Part shown: piece by piece, positions 22,830 through 33,399 of the stretch
How the letters are laid out: the number at the start of each line of letters is the position of its first letter
Position numbering within the stretch: the first letter of the stretch is position 1
DNA from: Palaemon carinicauda
Taxonomy: Eukaryota; Arthropoda; Malacostraca; Decapoda; Palaemonidae
NCBI RefSeq assembly: GCF_036898095.1
Contig: NC_090766.1
Location: 33,930,348 to 33,994,347, forward strand
Direction of reading: 5' to 3'
Length of the DNA stretch: 64,000 bases
Program-made: the position numbers and the translations under genes
The notes under the pieces: model-generated
Told to the model about the DNA's origin: nothing
Databases searched by the model: none
What the model saw: the letters and a program-made list of their open reading frames with translations, nothing else

Positions 22830-23422
22830 TGAGTACCGAGTGGTCTTTGGATCCTCAGATAGCCAACAAAGTCCTGACTTTGTGGGGTTCCCCGACTGTG
22901 AACTTGTTCGCGACAGCGTTGAACTTCAAGCTGCCCCTGTACTGATCCCCAGTCCCGGACCCCAAGGCACTCTGGCAAGATGCTTTCCAGCAACGGTGGG
23001 ACAACATCGACGTGTACGCCTTCCCACCGTTCTGTCTGATGAGAATGGTGCTCAACAGGTCCAGACTATCGGTCAACTGTTCGATGACTCTGGTAGCTCT
23101 GCTATGGCATCACGCGGAATGGTTTCCGGACCTTCTGCAGCTCCTGACGGAGCTCCCGAGGGAACTTCCTCCACGACACGAGCTTCTCAGACAACCCCAC
23201 TCCGGCGTCCCTCACAAGGCCGTGGCCTCGCTTCGGCTTCACGCCTGGAGACTATGCAGCGTCTCCTCACGGAGAGAGGCTTTTCGCAACAGGTTGCGGA
23301 GAGAATGTCTCGGCACCTGCAAAGGTCCTCTGAGGGAGTCTACCAAGCAAAGTGGAGAGTCTTTTGTGGTTGGTGTCGTGGGAGGGGTATCTCTCCACTC
23401 GATGCCACTATTCCAGCAATAG
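22830..23422 (+). pseudogene. Element A MT-like (DAM-type) region
   Basis: Continues the RNase H polyprotein after a frameshift: STEWSLDPQIANKVLTLWG, VNLFAT, then a TGA where the other elements have Cys (LY-stop-SPVPDP), and DNIDVYAFPPF. Position between RNase H and recombinase, with the D/N-LFAT and YAFPPF signatures, agrees with the adenine-methyltransferase-like domain known from DIRS elements. Whether it could methylate anything cannot be told. The last 170 nt, ending TAG at 23420-23422, overlap the recombinase frame. Confidence 0.65.
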
Positions 23423-24291
23423 CGGACTTCCTCGTTTATCTGCGGGAAGAAATGCGCCTTTCTGTCTCGGCAGTGAAAGGCTATCGCTCAGCCTTAAGCT
23501 TGGCCTTCAGGCTGAAGGGCGTGGATATTTCTTCATCGCTAGAACTCTCTTTACTCATATGTAGCTATGAGCTTACCTGCCCCCAGTCGGAAGTGAGACC
23601 TCCTCCTTGGAACGTGGTTCGAGTCCTCAGGGCTCTTAAGAGACCTCCCTTCGAACCATTACACCAGGCCTCCAATCGCCACCTGTCTTGGAAGACGGCT
23701 TTCCTACTCGCTTTGGCTTTGGCCAAGCGGGTTAGTGAACTTCATGGTCTCTCGTACGACATCGCCCATTCAAGGGGATGGGGGGAGGTAATGTTCAGGT
23801 TCGTCCCTGAGTTTGTTGCCAAGACTCAGAATCCTGGAGTGCCGGATCCTCGCTTCGACTCTTTCAGGATCGCGAGTCTCCGCTCTGTAACAAGCGACTC
23901 AGACCAGCTGCTACTATGTCCAGTGAGGTATCTGAGGCACTACTTGAAGAGAACGGCTGCAGTCCGTCCTCAAGTGCGAGCTTTGTTTGTGAGCACAGGC
24001 AGGACTAAGAGGAGGGTCACCAGGAACACCATCTCAGCTTGGATTCGAAGGGTTATCCACCATGCCTTGAATCCAGACCCTCCTCCGTCACGTCGCCCTA
24101 GGGCACACGATGTCAGGGGTGTTGCTACATCCCTGGGCTTCAAGAGAAACTTCTCTGTGACGCAGGTACTTCAAGCTGGGGTCTGGAAGCGTCAGACGAC
24201 CTTCACAGCCCACTACCTGCAAGACGTGACCCACAGGAGCCTCGATACGTTTTCTATCGGCCCTGTGGTGGCTGCACAACAGCTGGTCTAA
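23250..24291 (+). CDS. Element A tyrosine recombinase
   Basis: The frame is open from 22840, but homology to other DIRS recombinases begins at about 23250 (LETMQRLLTERGFS). It has an N-terminal core-binding region (GVYQAKWRVFCGWC, VSAVKGYRSALS) and the catalytic residues of the tyrosine recombinase family. Counted from 22840 these are R297 (ALAKRVSELHG), H423 and R426 (HDVRG), W449 (GVWKRQTTF) and nucleophile Y459 (AHYLQDV). It ends TAA at 24289-24291 after FSIGPVVAAQQLV. This is the only clearly uninterrupted enzyme of element A. It is expected to integrate circular cDNA without making a target duplication. A true start codon was not identified; expression may be by frameshift or internal initiation. 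Confidence 0.92.
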
Positions 24292-24767
24292 CCTCAGGCT
24301 CCTTTTTGGACAAGTAGCAGTAGGTTGAGGGCGTTGTTACCCGGTCTTAGTCTGCGTGAATGAAAGAGTATGTCTGACCCTTACTTCTTTCTTCATTCTC
24401 CCCTCTCTTGGGGAAGCTGCATCCTGGTCCTTGCATAGCTGACCTCGACCTCTGCAGGTAACCCATGCTTCTTTGTGCTCCTAGTATTAAGCTTAACACT
24501 GTTGCGTCCCCCATACCCTGACGAGGTGGTATTGGGAACGTCCTATCCTAGATTCCTATCTAAAGGTCTCAAGGTCAACTTCATAGGACGAGTCACACTT
24601 TCCTCCACACACTGCTTATGTAGGCCACTCGTTCCTAGCGATGCTAGGAACTTGTGAGGTGCAGGGGCTCCTTTTCTCTAGTGCTGCTCACTGAGGGATT
24701 GAGCCCCCGGGTAAGCCGAAGTCAGTAAGGCTGGGGACTTTCCACCCTTCCTAAGGGGTAAGTCACC

Positions 24768-24866
24768 CAATGTAAATAGCGTGGTTTGTATTTCGGTTAC
24801 GGAACAAATGACAAATTCAAAGATGATTTGTATTTTTCCTAACCATACAAACCTTAGCTATTTACA
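24768..24866. repeat. Element A internal complementary region (ICR)
   Basis: The first half (CCAATGTAAATAGCGTGG.. to CGGTTACGGAACAAAT) is the reverse complement of the left terminus; the second half (GACAAATTC..ATTTGTATTTTTCCTAACC) is that of the right terminus. This is the DIRS arrangement that lets the ends be completed during replication. A GGGGTAAGT donor-like word precedes it at about 24756. Confidence 0.9.
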
Positions 24867-24917
24867 CATATGTGCCCGCCATCCCTGACCCCCAAGTCAA
24901 GTCCTACCTCTAAGTGA

Positions 24918-25116
24918 AGTAAAGCAAGTCACCGGTGTGTGGGGGGGGGAGGGGTAGCAAGCTACCCTTCCCCTACCCCCCGCTAACTAGCGCGGGGGTA
25001 ATTAACCCTCGTTAAAACTATTGGCTCGTCATTTCAGCTGCGCTAAAAGGTAAACCCAATGTAAATAGCTAAGGTTTGTATGGTTAGGAAAAATACAAAT
25101 TATCTTCGAATTTGTC
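24918..25116. repeat. Element A right terminal inverted repeat
   Basis: Inverse of 17155-17338, carrying the same two hairpins (GGGTAGC and CCCCCGC palindromes). Confidence 0.9.
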
Positions 25117-25761
25117 ATTTTAAATTCAATTATCAACCTCCCCCTCTGGCTGAATCAGTGGGGCTGCAACCTAAGGCTACAGTAAGCCTTTTGTCTGTAT
25201 CTGTGGTACAAAAAAATAATTATGTATGGTGTTTCACATTGTATTCTTAGATTATATTAATGCATTAATCATTAGATTGTTTTTTGTAGAATTTTTTTTT
25301 TATTTCTAATGATCTAGTGACATATTTTGTAGTTATTACAGTAGGTCTATTGTTCTTTGTTATAATGTAAAGCTGTTCACCCTTATGAATAAAGTATAAT
25401 CTGATCTTAAAACTGTGACTAATCTTATCTTATGATAAGTGAAGTAGACAGAATATAGATATTGTGAATGATTACCTAGTATATTTAGGAGAGGTCTAAC
25501 TAGAGTCAAATACTTTTCCACAGATCTTCATATCATTGGGTTTTGATACAGCTCAAGATGTTGTGTCATCCACAAAGCCAAATTAAAAGGACAACAAGAC
25601 TTTTGAGTTCGAATGTCATTAGGTTGGTTTCAACCACCACATATGGAAGTCAGCACGTTGCCTCCCAGCGCAAGAAAGGCGAGTTTTAGTTTTATTACAA
25701 CGTAGAGTACTTTCAATGGAAGTTATAATACTCATCTTTGAATTGATTGTAAATTTTAAAA
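25117..25761. other. AT-rich spacer between element A and the foldback element
   Basis: No gene or repeat structure seen. Confidence 0.5.
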
Positions 25762-26697
25762 TGGATTTTGACATAGGAAAAATCTATTTTTGGGTGAGAT
25801 AGCCATGTCGTCTGGATCGAAGGTCCCTTCGGCAGCTTCCTACAGTATAATATTTCTGCGAGTGATATTACAAGAGAATGACCGTCAGGTATCATGGGGT
25901 TCTAACCCACGGAACGACTATCCTAAGATATCGTGTATAATCAGGGACATATCCGTAGAAACCATAGATATCTGCAACCCCAACAGACTTGAGCCAGTCT
26001 AGTTAACTTTAAATACAGTATATAATCATAGAAAACTGTCAGATTTTAATTTTGTTAATGATTTGGAGAGATGTGATTTTTATGTCCTTTATCACAAAAT
26101 TTTCTCAAGTACTAATTATTGGTCTTGAGTTGTGTAAATGTAAACGAGCACTGACATTTCTTGGATTTCCTTATAGCCTATGTTTCATCTTATGGTAAAT
26201 ATAAGTTCAAACACAGAAACAACCTTTGCCTTTCATGGTCTATTTAGTTCCTTAATAAAGTTAGAATATATATTTCAGTGGTTCTTCTTACTTATCACTT
26301 GCTTCAAAAACAGTGAAAAAAGTGCCCACAAAAATCAACCGCACGGTAGCCACCATTTGCGTAAAAACGAATGGTGAAGCGGGATCGTATAGGAGCACCG
26401 GAAGGTGATAAGATGTGTAAGGGGTCCTTATTTATCCCTCCCCTTAGTGGATTAGACTGGGTAAGGTCTGTTTGGGGTGCAGATATCTATGGTTATCTTA
26501 GGATACGTCCCTGATTATACACGATATCTTCGGATAGTCGTCTCCGGGGTTGGAACCCTATGATACCTGACGGTAATTCTTTTGTAATATCAATCGCAGA
26601 AATATTATACTGTAGAAAGTTGCCAGAAGGAACTTCCATCAGGACGACATGGCTATCTCACCCAAAAATAGATTTTTCCTACGTCAAAATCCCTTTT
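25762..26697. mobile_element. Foldback element with D-like ends (about 936 bp)
   Basis: Inverted arms of about 225 bp: 25762-25985 (GGATTTTGACATAGGAAAAA, TCTATTTTTGGGTGAGATAG, CCATGTCGTC...) against 26475-26697. The outer 60 bp of each arm is close to the right terminus of element D (AAAAATCTATTTTTGGGTGA then GATGGCCATGTCGTCCTGAT). Both arms carry the D right-end type, so this is a symmetrical derivative rather than a complete element. The middle (about 490 bp) has no coding potential. It is probably mobilised in trans by D-type enzymes, which is inference. Confidence 0.8.
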
Positions 26698-26876
26698 AAT
26701 TATGCTGACTGGAAAAATTCTTTAATTTCACTTTAGGTTTCCTTGTTGTAGGATATTTTATACTGTATTTGCAATCTTCCATAAGGATTTCAATATAATG
26801 CTGCACTGGATTCCATACAAATTAACATTAATGTACTGTACATAAAACACATATGCTGCTTTTTTTAAACAGCTGA

Positions 26877-27023
26877 CTTACCTGGTAGTTATATATATAG
26901 CTTAGTCCCTGACGTCATGGCAGAAATTTCAAAACTCGCGGCAATCGTCGATTGGGTAGCCAAGTGTACCACCAGTGCGCCCTCTACCCAGGTACCTGGA
27001 ACCATTCCTCAGATCTTTCCTGC
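26877..27023 (+). repeat. Element B left terminal inverted repeat
   Basis: From CTTACCTGGTAGTTATATAT to AGATCTTTCCTGCC; reverse complement of 33187-33351. On the minus strand its outward end reads CTACCAGGTAAGTCAG, a consensus 5' splice-donor word. Confidence 0.9.
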
Positions 27024-27147
27024 CGCCTTACTGGTGACATCGTTGGAATTTCGCTTGCTTTGGCCTGTGTTTTTTGCAGTTAATTTGGTGAAGTACACTT
27101 TGGTTTTGACTTTCGCTCGTTTGGGTTTTGTTTTATTTTGACTGAGA

Positions 27148-29750
27148 GTCAGTGGTTGGTATATGATCGCTATGTTCGTAAGCTTGAAAGGGATAGGATC
27201 AGGAGTTTTTCCCCCTACTGTAAAAACTAACGAACCAACTCTTAAAGACATGAGGGTGGAAGAAAATCATTCCGCCAGAACTATGACGTCTCAAGTCATG
27301 TGACATAAACTCTACGAAGAATGACGTGCAAAATATGTAAATTAATTTCTTCTTCTTGCAAGGAATGAAAAGAAATTATTAACTTACAAAGCAAAAGTAT
27401 TTAATTTTTTATAATGTAAAAGGAAATACTGTATATTATTTTTAAGAAAATATTTGTCCTATTATTATACTTTCTTTAGATAATCATCGATCTATTATCA
27501 GAGATTAAAACTAGCGTACAGTCAAATTTACACTACGTAGTACTCTTGACGATCGATACAATCCCACAAAATACTTTGTATTGTTATTAAATATTTCGAT
27601 ATTGGGAATACTAATATTAATCGTATAGCCTATTGAATTCTCATTCAACCCCTTGACGAAAGAGTAGAATCTCTCGCAGCGGGCAGGTTTAAATTATGGT
27701 CTGATGTGAAAGTTAAAAAGTACAAGTGTCAGTGCTAAAATCAGTGCAGTGGAGGGTGCGGCTGCTCGGACCTGTCGTTCTCCTAGCCCTGGACCTCTTC
27801 CAAGCTCCCCAATCCCTGGGAGAAGGAATGTCGACAGGCAAAGGGAGGCGAGAGGCGTTAGCCCCCGAGCAGTCATCCCCTCGAGCGTACCAGTTGATGC
27901 TTCCCAGGACGCTCACCCTTGCCATGGGAAAGGCGAGGTAAAAGTGTTATCTTCGCCGTCGAATGACACAGCTCACAGATGGGGCTGGCATCTTACGTAT
28001 TTCCCTTCCTGCTAGACAAGAAGAGAGTTGCTCGTCATGATGCCGAGCGTCAAAATTCTAAACGCCATGACGCCAAGCGTCAAGAAGGTCATGACGCTGA
28101 GCGTCAAGGAGTTGTACTACATCACGCCAAGCGTCGAGTAGTTGGAAGTCATGATGCCGAGTGTCAAGAAGTTGGACGTCTTGACGCCGAGCGTCAGAAC
28201 CTTGGAAGGCATGACGGCGAGCGTCGAGAAGTTGGGCGTCGTGACGCCGAGCATCGGAACCTTGGAAGTCATGACGCCGAGCGTCAAGAACTTGGACGTC
28301 GTAACGCCGAGCGTCAGAGCCTTGGACGTCAAGCTACTAACGCTGCTGTAAGATTTAGACATAATGTTTGACGCCGAGCGTTGAGTAGAGCAACAGCTTA
28401 CCAAGCCTCGCGAACCTGGTAGCCATGACGCCGAGCGTCGTAAGGAGGAACATCATACTAAGCGTCGAGAGACTGGTACGCATGACGCCGACCGTCAAGG
28501 AGTTGGACGTCGGGACGCCGAGCGTAAGAGCCTCGGACGTCATGAAACCGAGCGTCGAGATCGCGAACGTCATAGTTCCGAGCGTCAGGATCGCGAACGT
28601 CATAGTTCCGAGCGTCAAGCATTGGAACAACGTGACGCCAGGCGTCATGATATTGGACTCCTTGTCGCCAGAAGTCAGGATATTAAGGAGTTGACTCCTA
28701 GGAAACAGGACGTCTCTACCTCAATTAGAGACCTGTCGGAAGAAGGTATGGACGGTCACCTTTCCCCTAGTGATCATTTAGAGGAAATCTCGGAAGGAGA
28801 AGATCCTAAGACCCTTCATCCTTCGGTGGATTTAAGAAACTTATGAGAGTTTTTACCGAAGAGTTTCCTAATTATTTTATTCCTGCTGCTCCTCGTTCCC
28901 CGCCTTCAGAGTTTACGCTAGGGAAGGCGTCGAAGGAGTCTCTGTTCATGAAGATGGTGTTGTCTCGCTCATCTAAGAGAGCCTTGAGAATGATGGGGGA
29001 CTGGATGCAATCCAAGAAGGACCAGGGAAAGACTGTTGTTTCTTTTCCCCCGGCCAGATTGGCCTCCAGATCTAGCGTTTGGTACGAGACTGGAGAAGCT
29101 CCCGGCTTGGGAGTTCCTGCCTCTGCCCAAGGAGACTTTTCGAGTCTGGTGGACGCCCCTCGTCGGACAGCCATGAGAAGAACCAGTGTGTTCTGGTCAA
29201 TGTTGGAGCTGGTTCACCTTCTCAAAGGCATCTTCAGAGCTTTCGAGGTGTTTAATTTCCTTGACTGGACTCTGGGAGCCTTGGGAAAAAAGGTTTATGC
29301 TTTGAAGGATGTGGACACTGAAAGCCTCGTCCACATTATGTCTAGCATGGACAAAGCCTTAAGTGACGGGTCCAACGAGTTGGCGGCTCTTTTTTTCGGC
29401 GGGTGTTCTTAAGAAAAGAGCCCAAATGTGCTCTTTTTTTGGCTAATGGGGTTACACCCATACAAAAGTCGGAATTGCTGTACGTACCTCTTTCTTCCTC
29501 CCTTTTCCCTCAAGAACTGGTCAGAGAGGTCTCTTCCGCATTAGCCCAAAAGGCCACACAGGATTTGGTGTCTAAAACAGCAAGGAAGGTTCTGCCCACT
29601 TCTTTCTCAAGCCGCAAACCTAAGGAAAAAGCTCCATCCCATCAAGTTTCGCAGCCCTTTCGAGGGAAAACTTTCAGCAGGGGTAGTACTAAACCCGAGG
29701 GAAGGAGAGCAAAGAGAAGAGGCTCAAAACCAGGGCGAAGCAGAGTCTGA
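27148..29750 (+). pseudogene. Element B gag-like gene, frameshifted and N-terminally deleted
   Basis: QWLVYDRYVRKLERDRIR near 27150-27205 matches WLEYDKYARRLERDRVRR of element E gag; the Cys-rich block ahead of it is missing. After a replaced stretch the frame resumes at about 27745 (ACRSPSPGPL-like RTCRSPSPGPL), then enters a DAERQ-coding repeat (28019-28690). The conserved C-terminal block opens at 28843 (PRSPPSEF, GLGVPASAQGDFSSLVD, HLLKGIFRAFEVFNFLDW) and shifts frame at about 29405 before ending GRSRV at 29750. Homology to E gag is clear over the C-terminal 300 codons. The product would be the element's structural/nucleic-acid-binding protein. Confidence 0.8.
28019..28690 (+). repeat. 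DAERQ-coding minisatellite rich in TGACGC...GCGTCA palindromes
   Basis: A unit of about 30 bp (TGACGCCGAGCGTCAAGAAC plus about 10 bp) recurs some 20 times and encodes Asp-Ala-Glu-Arg-Gln-like runs. Each unit contains TGACGC, a 3-bp spacer and GCGTCA, a short palindrome. One isolated copy survives in element E gag at about 52365. Confidence 0.85.
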
Positions 29751-30668
29751 CTGCATTCGCCTTCAGACAGCAGTAGGAGCCAGACTAACCAACTTCTGGC
29801 GAGCTTGGGAGAGGAGAGGAGCAGACCTTTGGTCCGTACAGTTACTAAAGGAGGGATACAAAATCCCTTTGCTAGGGAAACCCCCTTTAGTAGTAACTCC
29901 GATAGATCTCTTGGCCAGATATAGAGGAGTCAAAAATACAGGCTATGCAACAACAAATGTCTCTTATTGGAAAAGGAGGCAATAGAGAGGGTGCGAGATT
30001 TGCGGTCACCAGGTTTTTACAACCGCTTGTTCCTGGTTCCCAAGAACTCGGGGGAATGGAGACCAGTCCTGGATGTAAGTGCTCTCAACGTCTTCGTTCA
30101 GAAGACAAAGTTCTCTATGGAGACTTCGAAATCAGTTCTAGCAGCAGGAAGAAAGGATGACTGGATGGTCTCTTTAGATCTCCAGGATGCATACTTCCAC
30201 ATCCCCATCCATCCGAACTTCAAGCTATACCTGAGGTTCATGTACAAGGAGGAAGTTTTCCAGTTTCGTGCTTTTTGTTTCGGCCAAAGCACCGCCCCTC
30301 AAATCTTTACGAAGGTGATGTCAAATGTAGCGGGTATGCTGCATTCAAGAGGTATCAGACCCTCCCTGTATCTGGATGACTGGCTACTCAAAGCTCATTC
30401 CTACAATCGCTGCCTGGAGGATCTGCAGATAACGTTGAGGTTATCAGAAGAACTGGGTCGTCTGATAAACAGAGACAAGTCTCAACTGACACCATCCCAA
30501 GAGATCCTTTATTTGGGGATGGAGATTCGGAGTCGAGTTTTTCGGGCTTTTCCGTCTGCCTCAAGGACAGAACAAGCCCTGGTGAAGCTTCATTGCTTTC
30601 TAGAGAAACGAAAGTGTTCTGTGAGGGATTGGATGAGTCTGCTGGGAACCCTCTCCTCGTTGGAGTAG
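29751..30668 (+). pseudogene. Element B reverse transcriptase
   Basis: The N-terminal part (LQTAVGARLTNFWRAWERRG, then a conserved YKIP) lies just after gag. A frameshift near 29940 separates it from the main block starting at 29967. That block has SPGFYNRLFLVPKNSG, WRPVLDVSALN, SLDLQDAYFHIPIHPN, FGQSTAPQIFT and YLDDW (Y135-D138 from 29967), then ILYLGMEIRS. It stops with TAG at 30666-30668 after LGTLSSLE, where E and F continue with further coding sequence. The catalytic Asp pair is intact. Confidence 0.88.
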
Positions 30669-31793
30669 TTTGTCTCCCTGGGAAGACTGAATCTTCGCCC
30701 TCTTCAGTTCCACCTCAATCGACGTTGGGACAAGGGAAAGGAACTGAAGACAAAATGTATCCCCATTACAGAATCCGTAAAAAGTTGCCTTCAGTGGTGG
30801 AACGACCCAGTCAAGCTTCAAGAAGGTCTTTCTCTGGAACAGAGGAACCCAGACCTTGTGTTGTGTTCCGACGCCTCGGACTCAGGGTGGGGAGCAACAC
30901 TGGGCAAGTTGGAGATCTTGGGTTCCTGGACAAAAGATCAGGAGATCCTCCACTTAAACCAGAAGAGCTGTTGGCAGTCCTGTTGGCCCTCATAGGCTTC
31001 GAAGGGTCAGTCCTGAACAGAGTGGTACAAGTCAACGCCGATAACACTACAGCGTTGGCCTACATAGCCAAACAAGGCAGAACCCACTCGAGGTCCCTTT
31101 ACGAGACTGCGAGAGAACTTCTTTACTGGGCAAAAGAAAAGAATGTAACCCTTGTAACAAGGGGAAAGGAACGTGATGGCAGACAGTCTCAATAGGAGAG
31201 GTCAGGTTTTGTCCACAGAATGGTCACTTCATCAGGAGGTTTGCAAGAACCTGTGGTGGATTTGGGGTCGTCCTTGTATAGACCTGTTCGCAACCTCGAA
31301 GACGAAGAGATTGGAGACATACTGCTCCCCAGTGCCAGATCTCGAAGCAGTCCACATCGACGCTTTCCTCTTAGACTGGTCCCACCTGGACGTGTACGCA
31401 TTCCCTCCGTTCAAGATTGTGCACAAAGTAATGCAAAAATTTGTGTCGCACGAGGGAACCAGATTGATTCTAGTGGCCCCCTTTTGGCCCACAAGAGAGT
31501 GGTTCACAGAGGTACTGGAATAGATGGTGAACACCCCGAGAAGCCTCCCATTAAGAGTAGATCTACTCAAACAACCCCACTTGGAAAGGTACCATCAAAA
31601 CCTCCAAGCTCTACATCTAACTGCCTTTAGACTATCGAAAAACTCACAAGATCTAGAGGTTTTTCGAAGGAGGCAGCTAGAGCGATTACAAGAGCAAGGA
31701 GGTCTTCTACCATCAAGGTTTACCAATCCAAGTGGGAGGTTTTTAGAGAATGGTGCAGAGTCAACTCTGTTTCCTCTTCCAGTACCTCTATGA
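30669..31793 (+). pseudogene. Element B RNase H and MT-like region, frameshifted
   Basis: RNase H is split between frames: LCSDASDSGWGATL in one, ELLAVLLALIGF, VNADNTTALAYIAKQG and the basic tail in another, followed by NVMADSLNRRGQV at 31165-31200. The MT-like part (31173-31523) is open: STEWSLHQEVCKNLWWIWG, CIDLFATSKTKRL, DWSHLDVYAFPPFKIV and LILVAPFWPTREWFTEVLE. It ends in TAG at 31521-31523 where E reads Trp-equivalent sequence, then stays open to a TGA at 31791-31793 after PLPVPL. The last 165 nt overlap the recombinase frame. Confidence 0.8.
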
Positions 31794-32692
31794 CTCAGAT
31801 TGCTGACTTCCTGAAATTCCTTAGAAGGAAACATAGGTTTTCAACTTCAACCATCAAGGGATACAGGAGCATGTTAGCGGCCATCTTCAGGCATAGGTAT
31901 TTGGACCTTTCTAATAATAAAGACCTCCAGGATCTTCTCAAATCCTTTGAAACGACTAAGGAACGACATCAGGAATCGCCAGCTTGGAATCTGGATATAG
32001 TCCTGAAGTTCCTAATGAGTGACAGGTTTGAGCCCTTGCATTCAGCATCATTTAAGGACCTCACCATGAAGACTCTCTCTTTGGTCAGTCTGGCGACAGC
32101 AAAAAGGGTCTGTGAGATTCATGCCTTCAACAAGAACGTAGGCTTTAGAAATAACAAGGCTATCTGCTCCTTACTGCTAGGCTTTCTTGCTAAGATCGAA
32201 CGCCCTTCTCAACCCTGGCCCAAGACTTTTGAGATTCCGAACCTTTCGGATGGGGTTGGAGAGGAATTAGAGAACGTCCTGTGTCCAGTAACAGCCCTGA
32301 AGTTCTATCTGGAAAGAACGAAAGAGTTACGGGGCAAGTCAGAAGCACTTTGGTGCTCAGTCAAGAAGCCTTTGTTATAGATGTCTAAGAATGCACTATC
32401 CTTCTTCATCAGGCTCTTAATAAGGGAGGCTCATTCACATTGTAGTGAGGCAGACCTCAAGCTTTTGAAGGTCAAGGCACATGAAGTTAGAGCTGTGACA
32501 ACTTCTGTAGCCTTCAAGCAGAATAGATCATTGCAAATCATTATGGACACAACCTTCTGGAGGAGTAAATCTGTATTCGCCTCACACTATTTGAAACGTG
32601 TCCAGACTCTTTATGAGGACTGCTACACTCTGGGACCATTCGTAGCAGCGAGTGCAGTAGTGGGACAAGGATCTACCACTACATTCCCGTAA
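31628..32692 (+). pseudogene. Element B tyrosine recombinase with one stop
   Basis: Homology begins with TIEKLTRSRGFSKEAARAI in the frame overlapping the MT tail. Motifs: VYQSKWEVFREWC, STIKGYRSMLAAIF, TAKRVCEIHAF (catalytic Arg), HEVRAVTTSVAF (His, Arg), TFWRSKSVFASHYL (Trp and Tyr nucleophile). A single in-frame TAG at 32378-32380 sits where E and F read Pro (KKPLL-stop-MSKN against KKPSLPMSKN). Otherwise it is collinear with them to the final TTTFP. Confidence 0.9.
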
Positions 32693-33052
32693 TCTAATAC
32701 CCTTTTCTTCTCTTGGAACTATTGTATTTTTATGGTTGTTTGTGGAGATTGGACGCAGTCTTCCACAATCATTGATTTTAGTCAGGTGGTCAGTTTGTTC
32801 CTTGGGACCGCCCGGAACAAGGGTATTGGAGGAGGTCCTGTCACATAAAGGTTATACACCGGTTTGACAGCTCCTAGAGGTCTTCAGCCCCCTGGGTGGA
32901 TCGCTGGATCTCGCAAGGAAAGCGGACATAATGAGGCAGGAATTCATTGAAGTCAGCTTCCTTAACAGGTACCAACCCTTAAGCTTGTTTATTAACTCTT
33001 AGGTAAATTTCAACAATGTTGGCTGTCTCTGACCCTCCACCAAAGGTGTCAA

Positions 33053-33150
33053 TCAGCTATATATATAACTACCAGGTAAGTCAGATGTTTAAAAATGATA
33101 TTTTTGCAATAAAATAAATTTTTGAACATACTTACCTGGTAGTTATATAT
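33053..33150. repeat. Element B internal complementary region
   Basis: Reverse complement of the left end (CAGCTATATATATAACTACC then AGGTAAGTCAG.TGTTTA) joined to that of the right end (ATAAAATAAATTTTTGAACA then TACTTACCTGG). Confidence 0.9.
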
Positions 33151-33186
33151 AATTTAATTCCCATCCTCCTCCCCTCTAGAGATTAA

Positions 33187-33383
33187 GGGCAGGGAAGATC
33201 TGAGGAATGACTGGAATGGTTCCAGGTACCTGGGTAGAGGGGGCACCGGTGGTACACCTGGCTACCCAATCGGCGATTGCCGCGAGTTTTGAAATTTCTG
33301 CCGTGACGTCAGGGACTAAGCTATATATATAACTACCAGGTAAGTATGTTCAAAAATTTATTTTATTATGAAAATATAATTTT
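33187..33383. repeat. Element B right terminal inverted repeat
   Basis: Inverse of 26877-27023 with a 9-bp insertion (ATGACTGGA region). Outward end reads CTACCAGGTAAGTATGTTCA, a perfect CAG/GTAAGT donor word, then the AT-rich tail TTTATTTTATTATG. Confidence 0.9.
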
Positions 33384-33399
33384 TTTTATATATATATTT

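Larger units (their letters stand above)
17143..25116 (+). mobile_element. DIRS-type retrotransposon A (7.97 kb, decayed)
   Basis: Bounded by inverted repeats, with gag-like, RT, RNase H, MT-like and tyrosine recombinase regions in DIRS order and no LTR or integrase. The ends are inferred from the internal complementary region at 24768-24866, in which the reverse complement of the left end runs directly into that of the right end; uncertainty is about 2 bp. Frameshifts and stops show in gag, RT/RNase H and the RNase H/MT junction, but the recombinase frame is open. The sequence is markedly more GC-rich than its surroundings and most divergent from the B/E/F group. Transposition would need cDNA circularisation followed by recombinase-mediated insertion, as described for DIRS elements. 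Confidence 0.93.
26866..33383 (+). mobile_element. DIRS-type retrotransposon B (6.5 kb, decayed)
   Basis: Same plan as A but of the E/F group in sequence. The ends, good to about 4 bp, are read from the ICR at 33053-33150. The inverted repeats differ at about six positions and by one 9-bp indel, so B is older than E and F. gag has lost its N-terminus and is frameshifted, RT keeps YLDD, RNase H is broken and the recombinase has one in-frame TAG. It lies directly upstream of a host exon (33760) that begins with an acceptor and a split codon, so B probably sits in the preceding intron, in the gene's orientation. Confidence 0.93.

Noticed and set aside
22052..22945. 297-codon frame across element A RT/RNase H
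   Set aside because: Out of frame with the RT and RNase H motifs, and itself lacks any motif.
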